Source: Crambe crambe | Taxonomy: Eukaryota > Porifera > Demospongiae > Poecilosclerida > Crambeidae | Reading direction: 5' to 3' | DNA length: 64,000 nucleotides | Assembly (NCBI GenBank): GCA_963924555.1 | Contig: OZ004584.1 | Coordinates: 4,587,001 to 4,651,000 of the forward strand | Notes under the pieces: model-generated | Told to the model about the DNA's origin: nothing | The model's database searches: none | Seen by the model: only the letters and a program-made list of their open reading frames with translations | Position numbers and translations under genes: made by a program | Part shown: piece after piece, positions 34,805 through 45,463 of the stretch | How the letters are laid out: every line of letters begins with the position of its first letter | Position numbering within the stretch: the stretch's first letter is position 1

Positions 34805-35419
34805 ACCCTGTGGTGGGCAGCAATTAGAAATATTATTATGAATCCATAGTAACCAACCAACCCCGCCTGGTGGGCGTATGTTAGAAGACTTGTCAAATAA
34901 CCATTATGGTGAAAGCTAGTTTCTCGCCTCCTGACGCTAGTAAGTACCACTTAAAGCCTAGAAAAGCTAGAGTAACAAGGTACCAAAGGTAGCATAGAAA
35001 GCTTAGTTAGTTCATATTTTCAAGCATATAAGCTAGAAAGCCTATCTTAGTTCTGGTGATTTTCAGCTGCTGGATTTTCCGTGCACGGAGCTTTCATGGC
35101 TGACTAGCTAACTTTAGCGATTCATTTGAAGCCTTTCTACTTTAGTCTAAGTTCCAAAACTATGTTGCTATGTTCTAAATAAGTTAGGCAACTTGACCAA
35201 CAGGATCTAAGTTATTTAGAGACCCTTAGGCCCTTAGTAGCGCCCTTGCTGTGCTCGGGTCGCTACAGCCTATACATTTCCTAACAATAGACAATGAAGA
35301 CGATGGTTCTTATTGAGGATCTTAATGATGTGGATATATAAAAGGATTGGAACTGAAACTAGGACTTAAAAAACAACAAAACAAACAAACAAGCAAAATA
35401 ACAACAACAATTTGTGTTT

Positions 35420-36975
35420 CTATAAGAGGAATTGGGGCAACTGGTACTCTGATGATTGCTGGTAACCTATAGCTATATTCTATGTTATAGCTACTCAATT
35501 CTTGAACACCTACTGTCAAGAAATTTCTATAACCAAAGTATGGAACTGCCACCTGACAGCTTGACGCACAATGTATGTGTGACGTCATCATCTCAAGAAT
35601 ATACATACTTGGAGGAGCTGTTATCTCAAATGTGCACTCTCCATCCACTCCTGTCACACTCAATATCAGAGGCTCTGGTCCGGCAAAAGTATGGGTGATT
35701 ACAATCCTAGGAGGGTAGTCTACTATACTTGAGACTCTTTCACCATGAAGGTCAATTTCTGCCTTTAAGATCTAGATAATGCACGAGTGCATGGATAAAA
35801 AAGGAAATACTATGATTTGCTTTTATTTTCACATACATATTATCAAATAATTAATAACAAGGATCTAGGAAATGGACCTTGTACCCAGGTCACACAAAAG
35901 GACTTGGGTACGCCAATTAAGGTAATTATCACATAATAATTATTAATGCTCACTCTTGATTTATCCATTGAGCATCTAGTTCCTTCTCCTTGAATAAGAG
36001 TTATTGTATTAGAAGAATTAATTGTCACTCTGTTGTATACAGTGCAGCCTTCCGCTTTTCGTGTCATTCCAGAATAATTTCGTGCGATATATTTGTTACA
36101 ATGCTGAGGTAAATAACAATAATACAAAGAATAAAAAGATTTTCTTCAAATTACATAGAATACCTTTATACAACATTTTAGATCAGGGCACATACAAAAC
36201 ACAGCTTTGATATAAGCAGTACTCGATGCTTTGTAGAGTCTTGCTGAATATAATGATGAACCTATAATATTGTATGAATATAATTTTAATAAACCACAAG
36301 AGAACATGATTATCAAAATACCAGTGGATTTTCTCCCTATACCCAAGAAACTGAACTGTGTGAGCTCAATCTCTCCAACTTGGCTTTCACCTGCAGTGAA
36401 CCTTCCTTCAACTCCGTCAACTTTCTTGAAAATATATACTGGCTTGGATCCAGGCCTGTGTACTGGATATGAATTGGCTTGTAGGAACACCATGTCTTTG
36501 CAGTCTTCTTCTGTCTGAAGATTAGCACAGTGCTGTATTCTCACTATAAGAGACTTTTTCAATTCCACTTTCTTTTTAGTTTCAATGAGGTAAGCTGGAC
36601 TGGCTGGTTTTATATCTTCAGGCATTTCAAAAGGCCCACTAAGGCATGGCTGAATCACCAGGTCCACTGACTCATCTGGTGGAAGTGAGTCTTCAGGGAC
36701 TACTATTGATATACCAATGTCATCTTCATGGTCGATTTCTTTTGCTGAACATGAGAGGTGCTCTATAACTTTTTGATTCTTGGTGATCATAATTCCAGGA
36801 TATCTTTCATCTGTACAGAGGACTGTATGATACAAATGAACAAGTACCTCATTAGCATTGCTCCAATCACTACTTTTACTTTACAGTGAAATGACCAGCC
36901 ATACTGCATGGCTCTGAACTACTTACCAGCCTGGGCTCCATTTAAAGCATCATTGTAATGGTTGTGATTTCTCAA
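35420..36975 (-). CDS. ZU5-UPA-like domain protein, 3' part of gene
   Basis: Exons joined by splice signals and phase: about 36927-36975 (NHNHYNDALNGAQA), 36343-36822, 36164-36261, 35954-36103, 35609-35771, 35420-35466 (SYQQSSEYQLPQFLL-stop). The large exon shows a ZU5 fold pattern: ISIVVPEDSLPPDESVDLVI, CLSGPFEMP, then GEIELTQFSFLG. The next exons (LYSARLYKASSTAYIKAVFC, PDLKCCIKHCNKYI) look like the UPA domain that follows ZU5 in Unc5, PIDD and ankyrins. In those proteins a Death domain usually comes next; here the C-terminus ends soon after GVDGECTFEITAPP with no Death domain seen. Upstream exons are missing, so receptor or cytoplasmic nature is unknown. A longer ORF reads through one donor toward 36146; I rejected that because the spliced version keeps phase through four junctions. 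Confidence 0.7.
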
Positions 36976-36999
36976 GGGCTAGTGTCTAACTTTCAGCAG

Positions 37000-38105
37000 T
37001 GCCATTGGGTTTACTTGTGATTTTAAAAGAATGATTATGAATTCAGGGCTGTTATGAATCAGTGGACTGTTCCACTGGACTGTTTCACTGGAATGGAATA
37101 CTGGAATGCTATTTTTTTGTTTTATATGTGAGCAAATAATAGTAGTTGCATGATTAATAACACCAAATTCTGATCACTACAATAATGCTAATCATGAATT
37201 TTAAGATTTTACATGGGTGGTGGTGCAACCGATATACTTGATAGCTGACTATGCTCTTACTGATCATTAATTTTATCAACCTTTGTTATCTTCACTACTC
37301 TGGCAGCTATACACTCCAAATAATGCACACTAATGTTATGTGCATGCGTTATATTAGGCCTTGTAGCCCAATGCGTGGGCAGATCAAAAGCGCCAATATA
37401 CCTAGTGAATATATATATTTACCAGGAAGTGGCCAAAGGAATATATATATATTCCCCAGGAAGTAGAAGCGCTATTTAGCTGTGGGCTTACAACTATAGT
37501 AGTGCAAGAGTAATCTATCCATTATTTCTTCAGTCTTGTTGGGTTTCAACCGAAAACCTCAGGAATGTAATTAAGACTTGAGAATCAGTAACATCGCTAA
37601 GAATACCATCAAATTCTTTTTCTGTCTTGTCTTCCTTGCTGCATTGTTAATGTTCACAATGAAGTTTCGTGGAGATCAAGCTATATTCGTCCAAGCCCGA
37701 GGGCCGGGCAAATATATCCCATACAACACGAAGAGTGTGTGTTCTAACTGTCTTGTAGCCAAATCCCGCCCTCTGTAAGCTAGTAGTTGCTTAGTAACAG
37801 TGATGTCATCAGGCTGCATTTGAAACCGTTGGTAAGAAGATTTAACACAGACAGCTATCCCATACACCACTCGTGGGCATGTTCTACCTACTAGGGTATG
37901 CTCGTGTAACATTCAATCAGCGAGGGAAGCAGTTGATGAAAGTCATTTGTACTTTGACTTACTAAGATATTGCAGCTGCATACATAGGAGGCTGTATAAT
38001 GCTTACCACAAGCACTTAGAAAGCCAAGCGCCTACAATCCACTTAGTGCCTCTATGACAAAATGCTGTAGAAAGCTAGCTGTTTGTTCTAAGTGCTATGG
38101 GCATA
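37000..38105. other. Non-coding, repeat fragments
   Basis: Contains a copy of a dispersed repeat (37892-37950, CTAGGGTATGCTCGTGTAAC) also found at 22771. AT-rich; no supported exon. Confidence 0.4.
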
Positions 38106-38735
38106 GCCTCGTCCCCAGGCCCTCCTTTTTAATTATGATTGTGAAGGGCCTGGTACACGAAAATATCGCAAAACCATAGAAACCCCATAGCGTGGGTGTG
38201 TCCAAGGAAACGCATTCCCATCGCATACGTCACCATGACGAATCGGTGCTATGACCACGCACTAGCACATGGCCTGGCCAGGCCTTAGAAAGAAGAGGCG
38301 TTGAGCCATTGAGCTGCCACTGAATTCGAGTTTTGCTATGCTTTGCTAGCCTAGCAGCAGATAGTATCGGAGCTGCCTATCATCTAGATAGTAAAGCTAT
38401 CGAGTAGTCTAGATTTTAGGCTCAGCTGGATTATAAATAGATCGGCCTCAGAATTCTTCACGAGTTTTAGTAAGTCCTTGGTTGTATAGCCATAGTGAAT
38501 TGGTCTTTTTGTAGTAGAGAAACAGCAGAAGTTCTGGTGGCGTAAGGACTGTTTAGGTCGATCCTGTAGTCGCTCCAGTCCGTAGCCCAAATGCGTGGGC
38601 ATGATCATAATGCTCTCGTGCACTGCCCACACCCAATTAAGACGGTTCTACCCCAGTTCTATCCCCGGCCACTGTGACTTCGCATACCAGGCCCTCCACA
38701 TTCATAACTAAAAAGAGGGCCTGGGGGGACGAGGC
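38106..38735. mobile_element. TIR element, 630 bp, TA target duplication
   Basis: The ends GCCTCGTCCCCAGGCCCTCC and, inverted, GCCTCGTCCCCCCAGGCCCT continue for about 50 bp (including TTTTTAATTATGATTGTG). TA lies on both sides. No ORF of note. A related, shorter copy is at 42328-42620, and a fragment of a similar end at 63527-63575. Confidence 0.72.
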
Positions 38736-38879
38736 TACTATGGGCATGTTTCATTTGTGAGGTCAAAGGTCAAACAAACGTGTGCACATGCGTATTATTA
38801 ACTATGCCCGCTAGCTATTGATGTATGTATACATATATCTCGAGCTCCCGTTGACATGACAAGAGAGAGGCTCGCTTCA

Positions 38880-39929
38880 CTCGCCAACTAGGGCAATGTA
38901 CAATATTTGAGTCACAGCGAGCGAGCAAGTATTCTTCTAGAATAGCTATTCATTTGTGCTTAGAAGATTTTAATGTGAGTTTTACATGTAAATGGCAGGC
39001 AGCTGCATACATAGAAAACTGTATGGCTTACCTCAAAGCACCTAGTATTTAGATAAGCCTTGAGCCTACAGTGAATTGCAGGTTGCTTGACACTATACTT
39101 CAGCCAGCAAGGTCACATGGACCAATCAGATTCATGCTGACATCATTGCCTACAAATCTGATTGGTCCAGTGGCTGAAGCAATCCACTGTATTGCCCAAA
39201 AGGCTGTAGAAATGTTGAGCTGATAGCTCTGCTGTTTAGTTATGTAAGTGGCAGGCAGCTGCATGCATAGAAAGCTAAGTACTTACCACAAAGCACTTAG
39301 ATATGTCTAGTGCCTACAATCCACTTAGAAGCCTAGCCTACCCTCCACCGTACTATAAACAAAGTGATGTAGAAATCAATCAAGCAATTACTATTGGAGC
39401 ATAAATGCACATGCAGGGCACTACTATTGCAGGACACATACATATGCCTGAGGCATTTTGGAGTGTAGACTTAGATATATACTAGGGCAATGTGCAACAT
39501 TAATTTTGACAGCAAGCGAGCAAGCAAGTTAGTGCTACAACTCTTTAGAAGATTTTGCTGTTGAGTTTATATGTAACAAAGTATTTAAATAAGCCTATAG
39601 CCTCTACAACTACTACTATAGCAATGTGTAGCATTTGAGCAAGTGAGCAGCTGATAGGCTCCAGTGCTTCATATTGCTGTCAGAGACAAGAGTCATGTAA
39701 GTTGTGGTTCCAAGGAAGCTCCATACATAGAAAGCTGTAAATACTTACCACAAGCACTTAGATAACAAGCGCCTACAATCCTCTTAGATAAGCCTAGCCC
39801 TCTATGACATGTCAACAAAAGGCTGTAGAAAACCATCTAGCTTGATTACAATTGGAGCATGGCATTATGCACCCCAGGCTACTAATTCAGACACATACAT
39901 ATGCCTGGGGAATTTTGGAGTGTAGACCT

Positions 39930-39992
<63 letters not shown>

Positions 39993-41645
39993 AAATTTCA
40001 ATGAGTCATGACCTGAGAGTCAGCTCGCTCGCTGCAACTAGGGCAATGTACAACATTTGAGTCACAGCGAGCGAGCAAGTATTCCTATAGGCTTTTGTGC
40101 TGATAGCTATTCATTTGTGCTTTCAACTCTTTAGAAGATTTTGATGTGAGTTTTATATGTAAGTGGCAGGCAGCTGCATACATAGAAAACTGTAATGCTT
40201 ACCTCAAAGCACTTAGAGATAAGCCTAGTGCCTACAAAGCTGCTTAGATAAGCCTTATCCCTGCTGCCCAAAAGGCTGTAGAAATGTTGAGCTGATAGTT
40301 CATTTGTGCTTTGCTGTTGAGTTATGTAAGTGGCAGCTGCATGCATAGAAGCGAAGTACTTACCACAAAAGCACTTAGATATGTCTAGTGCCTACAATCC
40401 ACTTAGATAAGCGGCCCTACTATCCACCATGCTATATACAAGGAAATGTAGAAATCAATTATAATTGGAGCATGCGCATAATGCATGCCTAAGGCGCTAC
40501 TATTGCACAACACCTACATACATAAGCCTGAGGCATTTTGGAGTGTAGACTTAGATATATATATATTTACAATTTCAATGAGTCATGACCTGAGAGTCAG
40601 CTCGCTCGCTGCAACTAGGGCAATGTTCAACATTCAGTTGACACGAGCGAGCAAGCTTGCATTTTCATTTGCTGTTGAGTATCTGTATCAATGTGCAGCA
40701 TTTGACAGTGAGCAAGTGAGCAACTGATAGGCTTCAGTACTTGATATTGCAAAGAGTCATGTAAGTGGTGGCAGGCAGCTGCATACATGCTTACCTCAAA
40801 GCACTTAGATAAGCCTAGTGCCTACAAGCCGCTTAGATAAGTCTCTTGTGCCTGCTTCCCAAAAGGCTGTAGAGATGTTGAGCTGATAGTTCATTTATGC
40901 TTTGCTGTTGAATTATGTAATATGTCTAGTGCCTACAATCTACCTAGCCCTACTATCCACCACGCTATAAACAAAGCGATGTAGAAATTAATCAAGCAAT
41001 TACGATTGGAGCGTGTGCATTTCACACGCAGGGCGCTACTATTGCACAGACACACACGTAGGTACACCCCGAGGCATTTTGGAGTGTAGACCTAGATATA
41101 CTAGGGCAATGTACAACATTTGAGTCACAGCGAGTGAGCAAGTATTCTTCTAGAATAGCTATTCATTTGTGCTTTCAACTCCTTAGAAGATTTTAATGTG
41201 AGTTTTACATGTAAGTGGCAGGCAGCTGCATACATAGAAAACGGCTTACCTCAAAGCACCTAGTACTTAGATAAACCTTGAGCCTATTGCCCAAAAGGCT
41301 GTAGAAATGTTGAGCTGATAGCTCTGCTGTTGAGTTATGTAAGTGGCAGGCAGCTGCATGCATAGAAAGCTAAGTACTTACCACAAAGCACTTAGATATG
41401 TCTAGTGCCTGCAATCCACTTAGAAGCCTAGCCTACCCTCCACCGTGCTATAAACAAAGCGATGTAGAAATCAATCAAGCAATTACTATTGGAGCATGGC
41501 ATAAATGTACATGCAGGGTGCTACTATTGCACCAACAGGTACATACCTACGCCTGAGGCATTTTGGAGTGTAGACTTATATATATATATTTACAATTTCA
41601 ATGAGTCATGACCTGAGAGTCAGCTCGCTTGCTGCAATTACTCGT
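38880..41645. repeat. Complex tandem array, about 500-600 bp monomers
   Basis: The segment ACTAGGGCAATGTACAAC followed by CAGCGAGCGAGCAAG recurs at about 38890, 39484, 40034, 40614 and 41101. Each is followed by GTAAGTGGCAGGCAGCTGCA, CTTAGATAAGCCTAGTGCC, AGGCTGTAGAAATGTTGAGC, GCATTTTGGAGTGTAGAC and TGAGTCATGACCTGAGAGTC. Monomers vary by internal deletions. Related single copies occur at about 21540-21680, 33060-33490 and 4070. No coding signal. Confidence 0.85.
39931..39990. repeat. (TA)n microsatellite
   Basis: About 29 TA units inside one monomer of the tandem array, at a place where other monomers have only a short TATATATA. Confidence 0.97.
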
Positions 41646-41716
41646 GTACATAATGTAGTATCCAAGTATAGGAGATTGTTGAGATAGATCCACTCCAATC
41701 ATGAGCATCGAACCTA

Positions 41717-42100
41717 TCAGAGAATGCGGTATGCACTCTCTATGTAGCCTAGGCTTGACACGCAAAACACCCACGCTCATTAATAATAATCTTCTTGACA
41801 GCCATAATTCCCGACTGCTTCATCCTATATCTACGATTTTGGTACCATCTTGAAGCTCTACACCTAAGCTAAGATATTGTGTAAAGCTCAAGTCCTAACT
41901 ATCAATTGCCGTCCGAGTGCCTTCATGGGCACTTGACAGCCATAACTCCCAACTGCTTCATCCTATATCTATGATCTTGAAGTTCTACACCTGAGGTAAG
42001 GAATAATATTGTTCAAATTGAATAAAGCTCAAGTCCTAACTGTCAATTGCCGTTCGAGTGCCTTCGTGGTCCTGGACGACTCAAATTTTCGAACACTTCG
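41717..42100 (+). mobile_element. Helitron-like 5' end, subfamily B fragment
   Basis: TCAGAGAATGCGGTATGCAC forms the same kind of 5' terminal hairpin as the two defined Helitrons, followed by CTCTCTATGTAG. Downstream shared blocks (CTTGACAGCCATAA, GACTGCTTCATCCTATATCTA) also occur after the 5' end at 43950. The 3' end is not defined. A partial internal repeat is seen (about 41800-41860 and 41930-41990). Confidence 0.55.
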
Positions 42101-42196
42101 TAGACAGCACAGTTAGTTTGTAGATGCTATGTAGGCAACGCTAGAATGCTAGAATGCTTCATAGACACAATTAGTTTATACACTGTATATCCAACT

Positions 42197-42240
42197 TAGT
42201 CTGGCATAGCCACCCCTCACGCAATACCGAAGGGTCTGGT
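42197..42240. repeat. Solo end of the Mutator-like MITE family
   Basis: TAGTCTGGCATAGCCACCCC then GGGTCTGGTGAC repeats the left end of the 380-bp element at 21698. No partner end was found nearby. Confidence 0.6.
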
Positions 42241-42327
42241 GACTCCAGCACACTGGATCAGTTCTTGTGGAATTCAATTATTACGTTGCACATGCGTATT
42301 CCAAGTTACTTGAAGCTTGCATGCATA

Positions 42328-42620
42328 GCCTCATCCCCAGGCCCTCCTTTTTAATTATGATTGTGGAGGGCCTGGTACGTGAAAATGTCGCAAAACCATA
42401 GAAACCCCATAGCATGGGTGTGTGCAAGGAAACGCATTCCCATCGGGTCAATCCTGTAGTCGCTCCAGTCCGTAGCCTAAATGCCAGAGTATGGTCATAA
42501 TGCTCTTGTGCACTGACCACACCCAATTAAGACGGTTCTAACCCAGTTCTATACCCCCCATGACTTCACGTACCAGGCCCTCCACATTCATAACTAAAAA
42601 GAGGGCCTGGGGGATGAGGC
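42328..42620. mobile_element. Shorter copy of the 38106 TIR element
   Basis: Ends GCCTCATCCCCAGGCCCTCC and the inverse. The interior matches parts of the 38106 copy (CGCAAAACCATAGAAACCCC, AGTCGCTCCAGTCCGTAGCC) with a central deletion. Left flank is TA, right is AG, so the duplication is not preserved. Confidence 0.7.
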
Positions 42621-42926
42621 AGGCTTTCAGTCTTGTATCCCTAACGCTTGGCTGCCTCCTTTGCAGTGGTTGAAATGGCCATCAATCATATTTCTATTCA
42701 GACGAGGTCAGATCTAAGTCACTATGCTGATTTTGAAGCTTGCAAGGCTTTTAGTCTGTCGTGTCCTAACGCTTAGGTTTTTAATCTGTTGCTTAGGCCT
42801 TAGTTGCCTCCTTTGTGCAGCATTTGAAGGCCATCATATCCAGACGTGGTCAGGTTTTTGTGGTTAACGTTGTGTGTGGTTAGTTAATTGGCCAGCACCA
42901 GATTCTGGCACTAGAACTGATCTGGT

Positions 42927-43088
42927 ATGCTGGAGTTCCCCTTCTCAGTCATTGAGTTCTCAGTTTACTACAGGAAGCTAAAGAAAGTACCAAACTTGAC
43001 TGCTCTCGCCAAATCTGGAAGAGGCCGGAAGAGATCTATGCCACCTCGTAAAAGGAAGAAACAAGAAACAGTTGACTCCAGGTGTTAG
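42927..43088 (+). CDS. Short basic ORF, probably transposon-linked
   Basis: ATG to TAG, 53 residues, beginning MLEFPFSVIEFSVYYRKLKK and carrying the basic run PPRKRKKQE, a likely nuclear localisation signal. Located 200 bp before the ORF at 43291 and may be an exon of the same repeat-borne gene. Not recognised. Confidence 0.3.
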   Translation: MLEFPFSVIEFSVYYRKLKKVPNLTALAKSGRGRKRSMPPRKRKKQETVDSRC

Positions 43089-43290
43089 GCAGGCCACTGC
43101 CCCAGCTGACCGACGCCCAGGCCACACAAGGACCAGGAGGAAGAGTTGACAGTAACTGGATGTATCATTTGACCACAGATATTAATTAACCACACCCACT
43201 CATGATCAGTATAAAACAGAGTTCATTTTTGTGCGTGTCAGTTCTTGCCTTGATTGCTGTATAACTTTATAACTGTTCTTTGCGTGGCGT

Positions 43291-43866
43291 TTGGGCTATT
43301 GGGGCAGGGACTCAGTTGGGATTGGCTGCACGCCTGGCAGACAACCTAACACCAGGGTACCTTTAACACCAATAGGTACTGCAACAGGAAGTGTTATTTC
43401 TACTGTTTCTCAATCTGGATCGTCTGTATTTTCAAATGTAGCTGTATCGTCTAACCAGGCTTACTACAGTGCCTATCCTTCACCTTCTCAGCCTATTCGC
43501 ATGCCCTTCACTCCAGCTGCATCCATTTCATCATCTGTTTCATCATCCACTCCTGGGGGTAAGTTTTCTCCATGTCCTTCAATTTTCTTTCCTATGATAC
43601 CTCAGGCCTTTAAATTATGCTTTATCACCGTTTGTACTGGATGTTTGTGTAAATATCCCAAACCGTCATGCCCACCATATGATATAGTCATCCAACATGA
43701 GGAATGGAGAAGTTTCCTGACAGCAGGAGTGCCACAGTCTCGATTTGGAAACGCGTATTACCATGTTAGTATTTCCTGTGATCAGGCAAAGTGGCCTATG
43801 TTTTCGCCGCATAATTTGGAGATACCAGATTATATCATTTCACAACTCAATAATGCACACAAATAA
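43291..43866 (+). CDS. Repeat-associated ORF with C-x2-C motif
   Basis: Open for 191 codons with no ATG near its start, so probably an exon. The N-terminal half is Ser/Thr/Pro-rich. The C-terminal half reads CTGCLCKYPK, CPPYDIVIQHEEWRSFL, AYYHVSISCDQAKWP and NLEIPDYIISQLNNAHK. This order (Cys pair, PPxDIVIxxxExRxF, YHVSxxC, PxxLxIP) recalls the C-terminal part of ORFs common in cnidarian and sponge repeats, from memory only; function unknown. Lies between two Helitron-type 5' ends, so it may be captured or leftover transposon sequence. Confidence 0.45.
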   Translation: MGYWGRDSVGIGCTPGRQPNTRVPLTPIGTATGSVISTVSQSGSSVFSNVAVSSNQAYYSAYPSPSQPIRMPFTPAASISSSVSSSTPGGKFSPCPSIFFPMIPQAFKLCFITVCTGCLCKYPKPSCPPYDIVIQHEEWRSFLTAGVPQSRFGNAYYHVSISCDQAKWPMFSPHNLEIPDYIISQLNNAHK

Positions 43867-43949
43867 CTTCTTTCTCAATTTGATAAAATTTTGAATTTTT
43901 AAACTTCGTTGCATTTTTTGTCTGCACCTCCTTTGGTCCCTTCCCTCTA

Positions 43950-44190
43950 TCAGAGAGTGCGATAGCACTCTCTATGTAGGCCTGACATGCAAAGCATCCA
44001 AGCTCATTAATAAATAATAATCTTCTTCTTGACAGCCATAACTCCCGACTGCTTCATCCTATATCTACGATCTTGGTACCATATTGAAGCTCTACACCTG
44101 ATCTAAGGAATAGTATTGTTCAAATTGAAGTAAAACTCAAGTCCTAACTGTCAATTGCCGTTCAGGTGCCTTTGTGAAGTCTACACTTCC
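43950..44190 (+). mobile_element. Helitron-like 5' end, subfamily B fragment
   Basis: TCAGAGAGTGCGATAGCACT makes a perfect terminal hairpin (AGAGAGTGC with GCACTCTCT) followed by ATGTAGG. Downstream is shared with the fragment at 41717 (GCTCATTAATAA, CCATAACTCCCGACTGCTTC, CTGTCAATTGCCGTTC). The 3' end is not defined. Confidence 0.6.
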
Positions 44191-44271
44191 AGAGAACACG
44201 TTACTGCCCACAGCAGGTATGCTTGGAAGCTGACATAGCTAGCTAACAGTAAAGATTCATAATAATTTTGA

Positions 44272-44440
44272 CTCTGGCTCAACCTGGCAATGTTGGCGAG
44301 AGTTTGAGAGGATCTGTCGACGCTAGCTGTCAAGCAGGGTGCATAGCAGGAATTGTCGTAGGTTCCGTCATTGGAATGGTTGTCATAGTAGGCGGTACAG
44401 CTGCTATTATTGGAGTTGCATTCCATGTCATTGCAAAAAA
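44272..44440 (+). pseudogene. Truncated last exon of the Cys-rich membrane protein gene
   Basis: Left border of duplication copy 2. It encodes the stalk end, CQAGC and the transmembrane helix to the stop, identical by eye to 24006-24178, but lacks the upstream part of the exon and all earlier exons. Confidence 0.85.
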
Positions 44441-44577
44441 ATAAATTAAGACGATTTTAGCCTCATTTGGGCTACACAGATTCATTTGACATTAAATTCA
44501 TTGTCTTTATTATGTCTACAACATGGCTATTGTGATTCATAACTGTTTGTTTCATTCACCACCCTATCAGAGAGCGC

Positions 44578-44600
44578 GGTAGCGCTCTCTATGTAGGGAT
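44578..44600 (+). promoter_or_regulatory. Helitron 5' terminal hairpin
   Basis: CAGAGAGCGCGGTAGCGCTC: AGAGAGCGC pairs with GCGCTCTCT over a short loop. Four related hairpins exist in the window, differing by paired substitutions (GC to GT/AC pairs), so the stem rather than the bases is kept. Probably recognised by the Rep nuclease (inference). Confidence 0.7.
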
Positions 44601-44606
44601 GACCTA

Positions 44607-44770
44607 TGACCCTCCATAGGACTAATACAAAATGAAGTTGGATTTTCTCAGAAAACAGTAAGTTGTAGCTGCTATGACTGCTTACCCTGTATTTCATGCA
44701 CATTCTTATCATGCAGGAGAATTTTGGAGGCTGAAAGACTTAACACGGAAGAGCAGTAAAAATGCACTTT
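44607..44770 (+). repeat. Helitron subterminal inverted repeat, left arm
   Basis: ACCCTCCATAGGACTAATAC, AATGAAGTTGGATTTTCTCA and AGCTGCTATGACTGCTTACC recur inverted at 53125-53275, after the ORF. Arms are about 150 bp with small indels. They could form a long hairpin in single-stranded intermediates. Confidence 0.8.
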
Positions 44771-44959
44771 TTCATGATTTCTTATTTTCTTGTTCTTAAT
44801 CATAATATTCATAATAATGGCACGATCTGCAGAAAAATTGGGCCGTGCTTGGGTCATGTTCTATATATGAATCTGTTCCATTTTACTCGGACCAGGTCCA
44901 CGTCCCATCGGTTTAGCTTCTAGTTCACTCAGAAAAAAGCCGCTTTCTTAATAGCCTGC

Positions 44960-45463
44960 CAACTAACGAGCAGCCATTAAGCACGAACGCGCATGCGTGC
45001 GTATAATAGTTGCCATGACATAACGTAGCTCAGCTGTCTTTCGAGCGAGTGTGGTGTATTTCTTGACTTCCAAAGCGTAACTTGACAATTTTTGAGATAA
45101 GTTACTAGCTATCTATAGCTAACCTTTGAGATAAGTTAGTTAGCTATATTAAAAAAACTCCCAAGCCAGCTAACTAGCTAGGTAGCTACCTGTGAAATAC
45201 ACAGGAAGTTACATTTACTAGCTGGCTAGTTGCTAGCTCTAATTGCATTATACTTTAATTGCAAGGCCTATAGCCTGTATTTACACTATTTATTAAACAA
45301 CTAACAAACAAACTAACAACAGCAATTCATGTAGCTATAATATTACCTACCTTATACATTGTATAATATATCATATTTTACTTAGCGAGGCCTATACAGC
45401 CTGTATAGCTAGACACTATAAAACAACAATTCATAGCTATATTACCTATCTATTACGATAATT
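44960..45463 (+). promoter_or_regulatory. Leader/promoter region of the Helitron ORF
   Basis: About 500 bp, AT-rich, between the subterminal repeat and the ATG. Contains GCATGCGTGCGTATAATAG near 44990. No core element can be proven; listed because the ORF is intact and must be driven from here if active. Confidence 0.3.

Noticed and set aside
36146..36342. Extension of the ZU5 exon as one long ORF to 36146
   Set aside because: Reading through the donor adds an unlikely tail, while splicing at GTATAG to the exon at 36164-36261 keeps phase through four further junctions.
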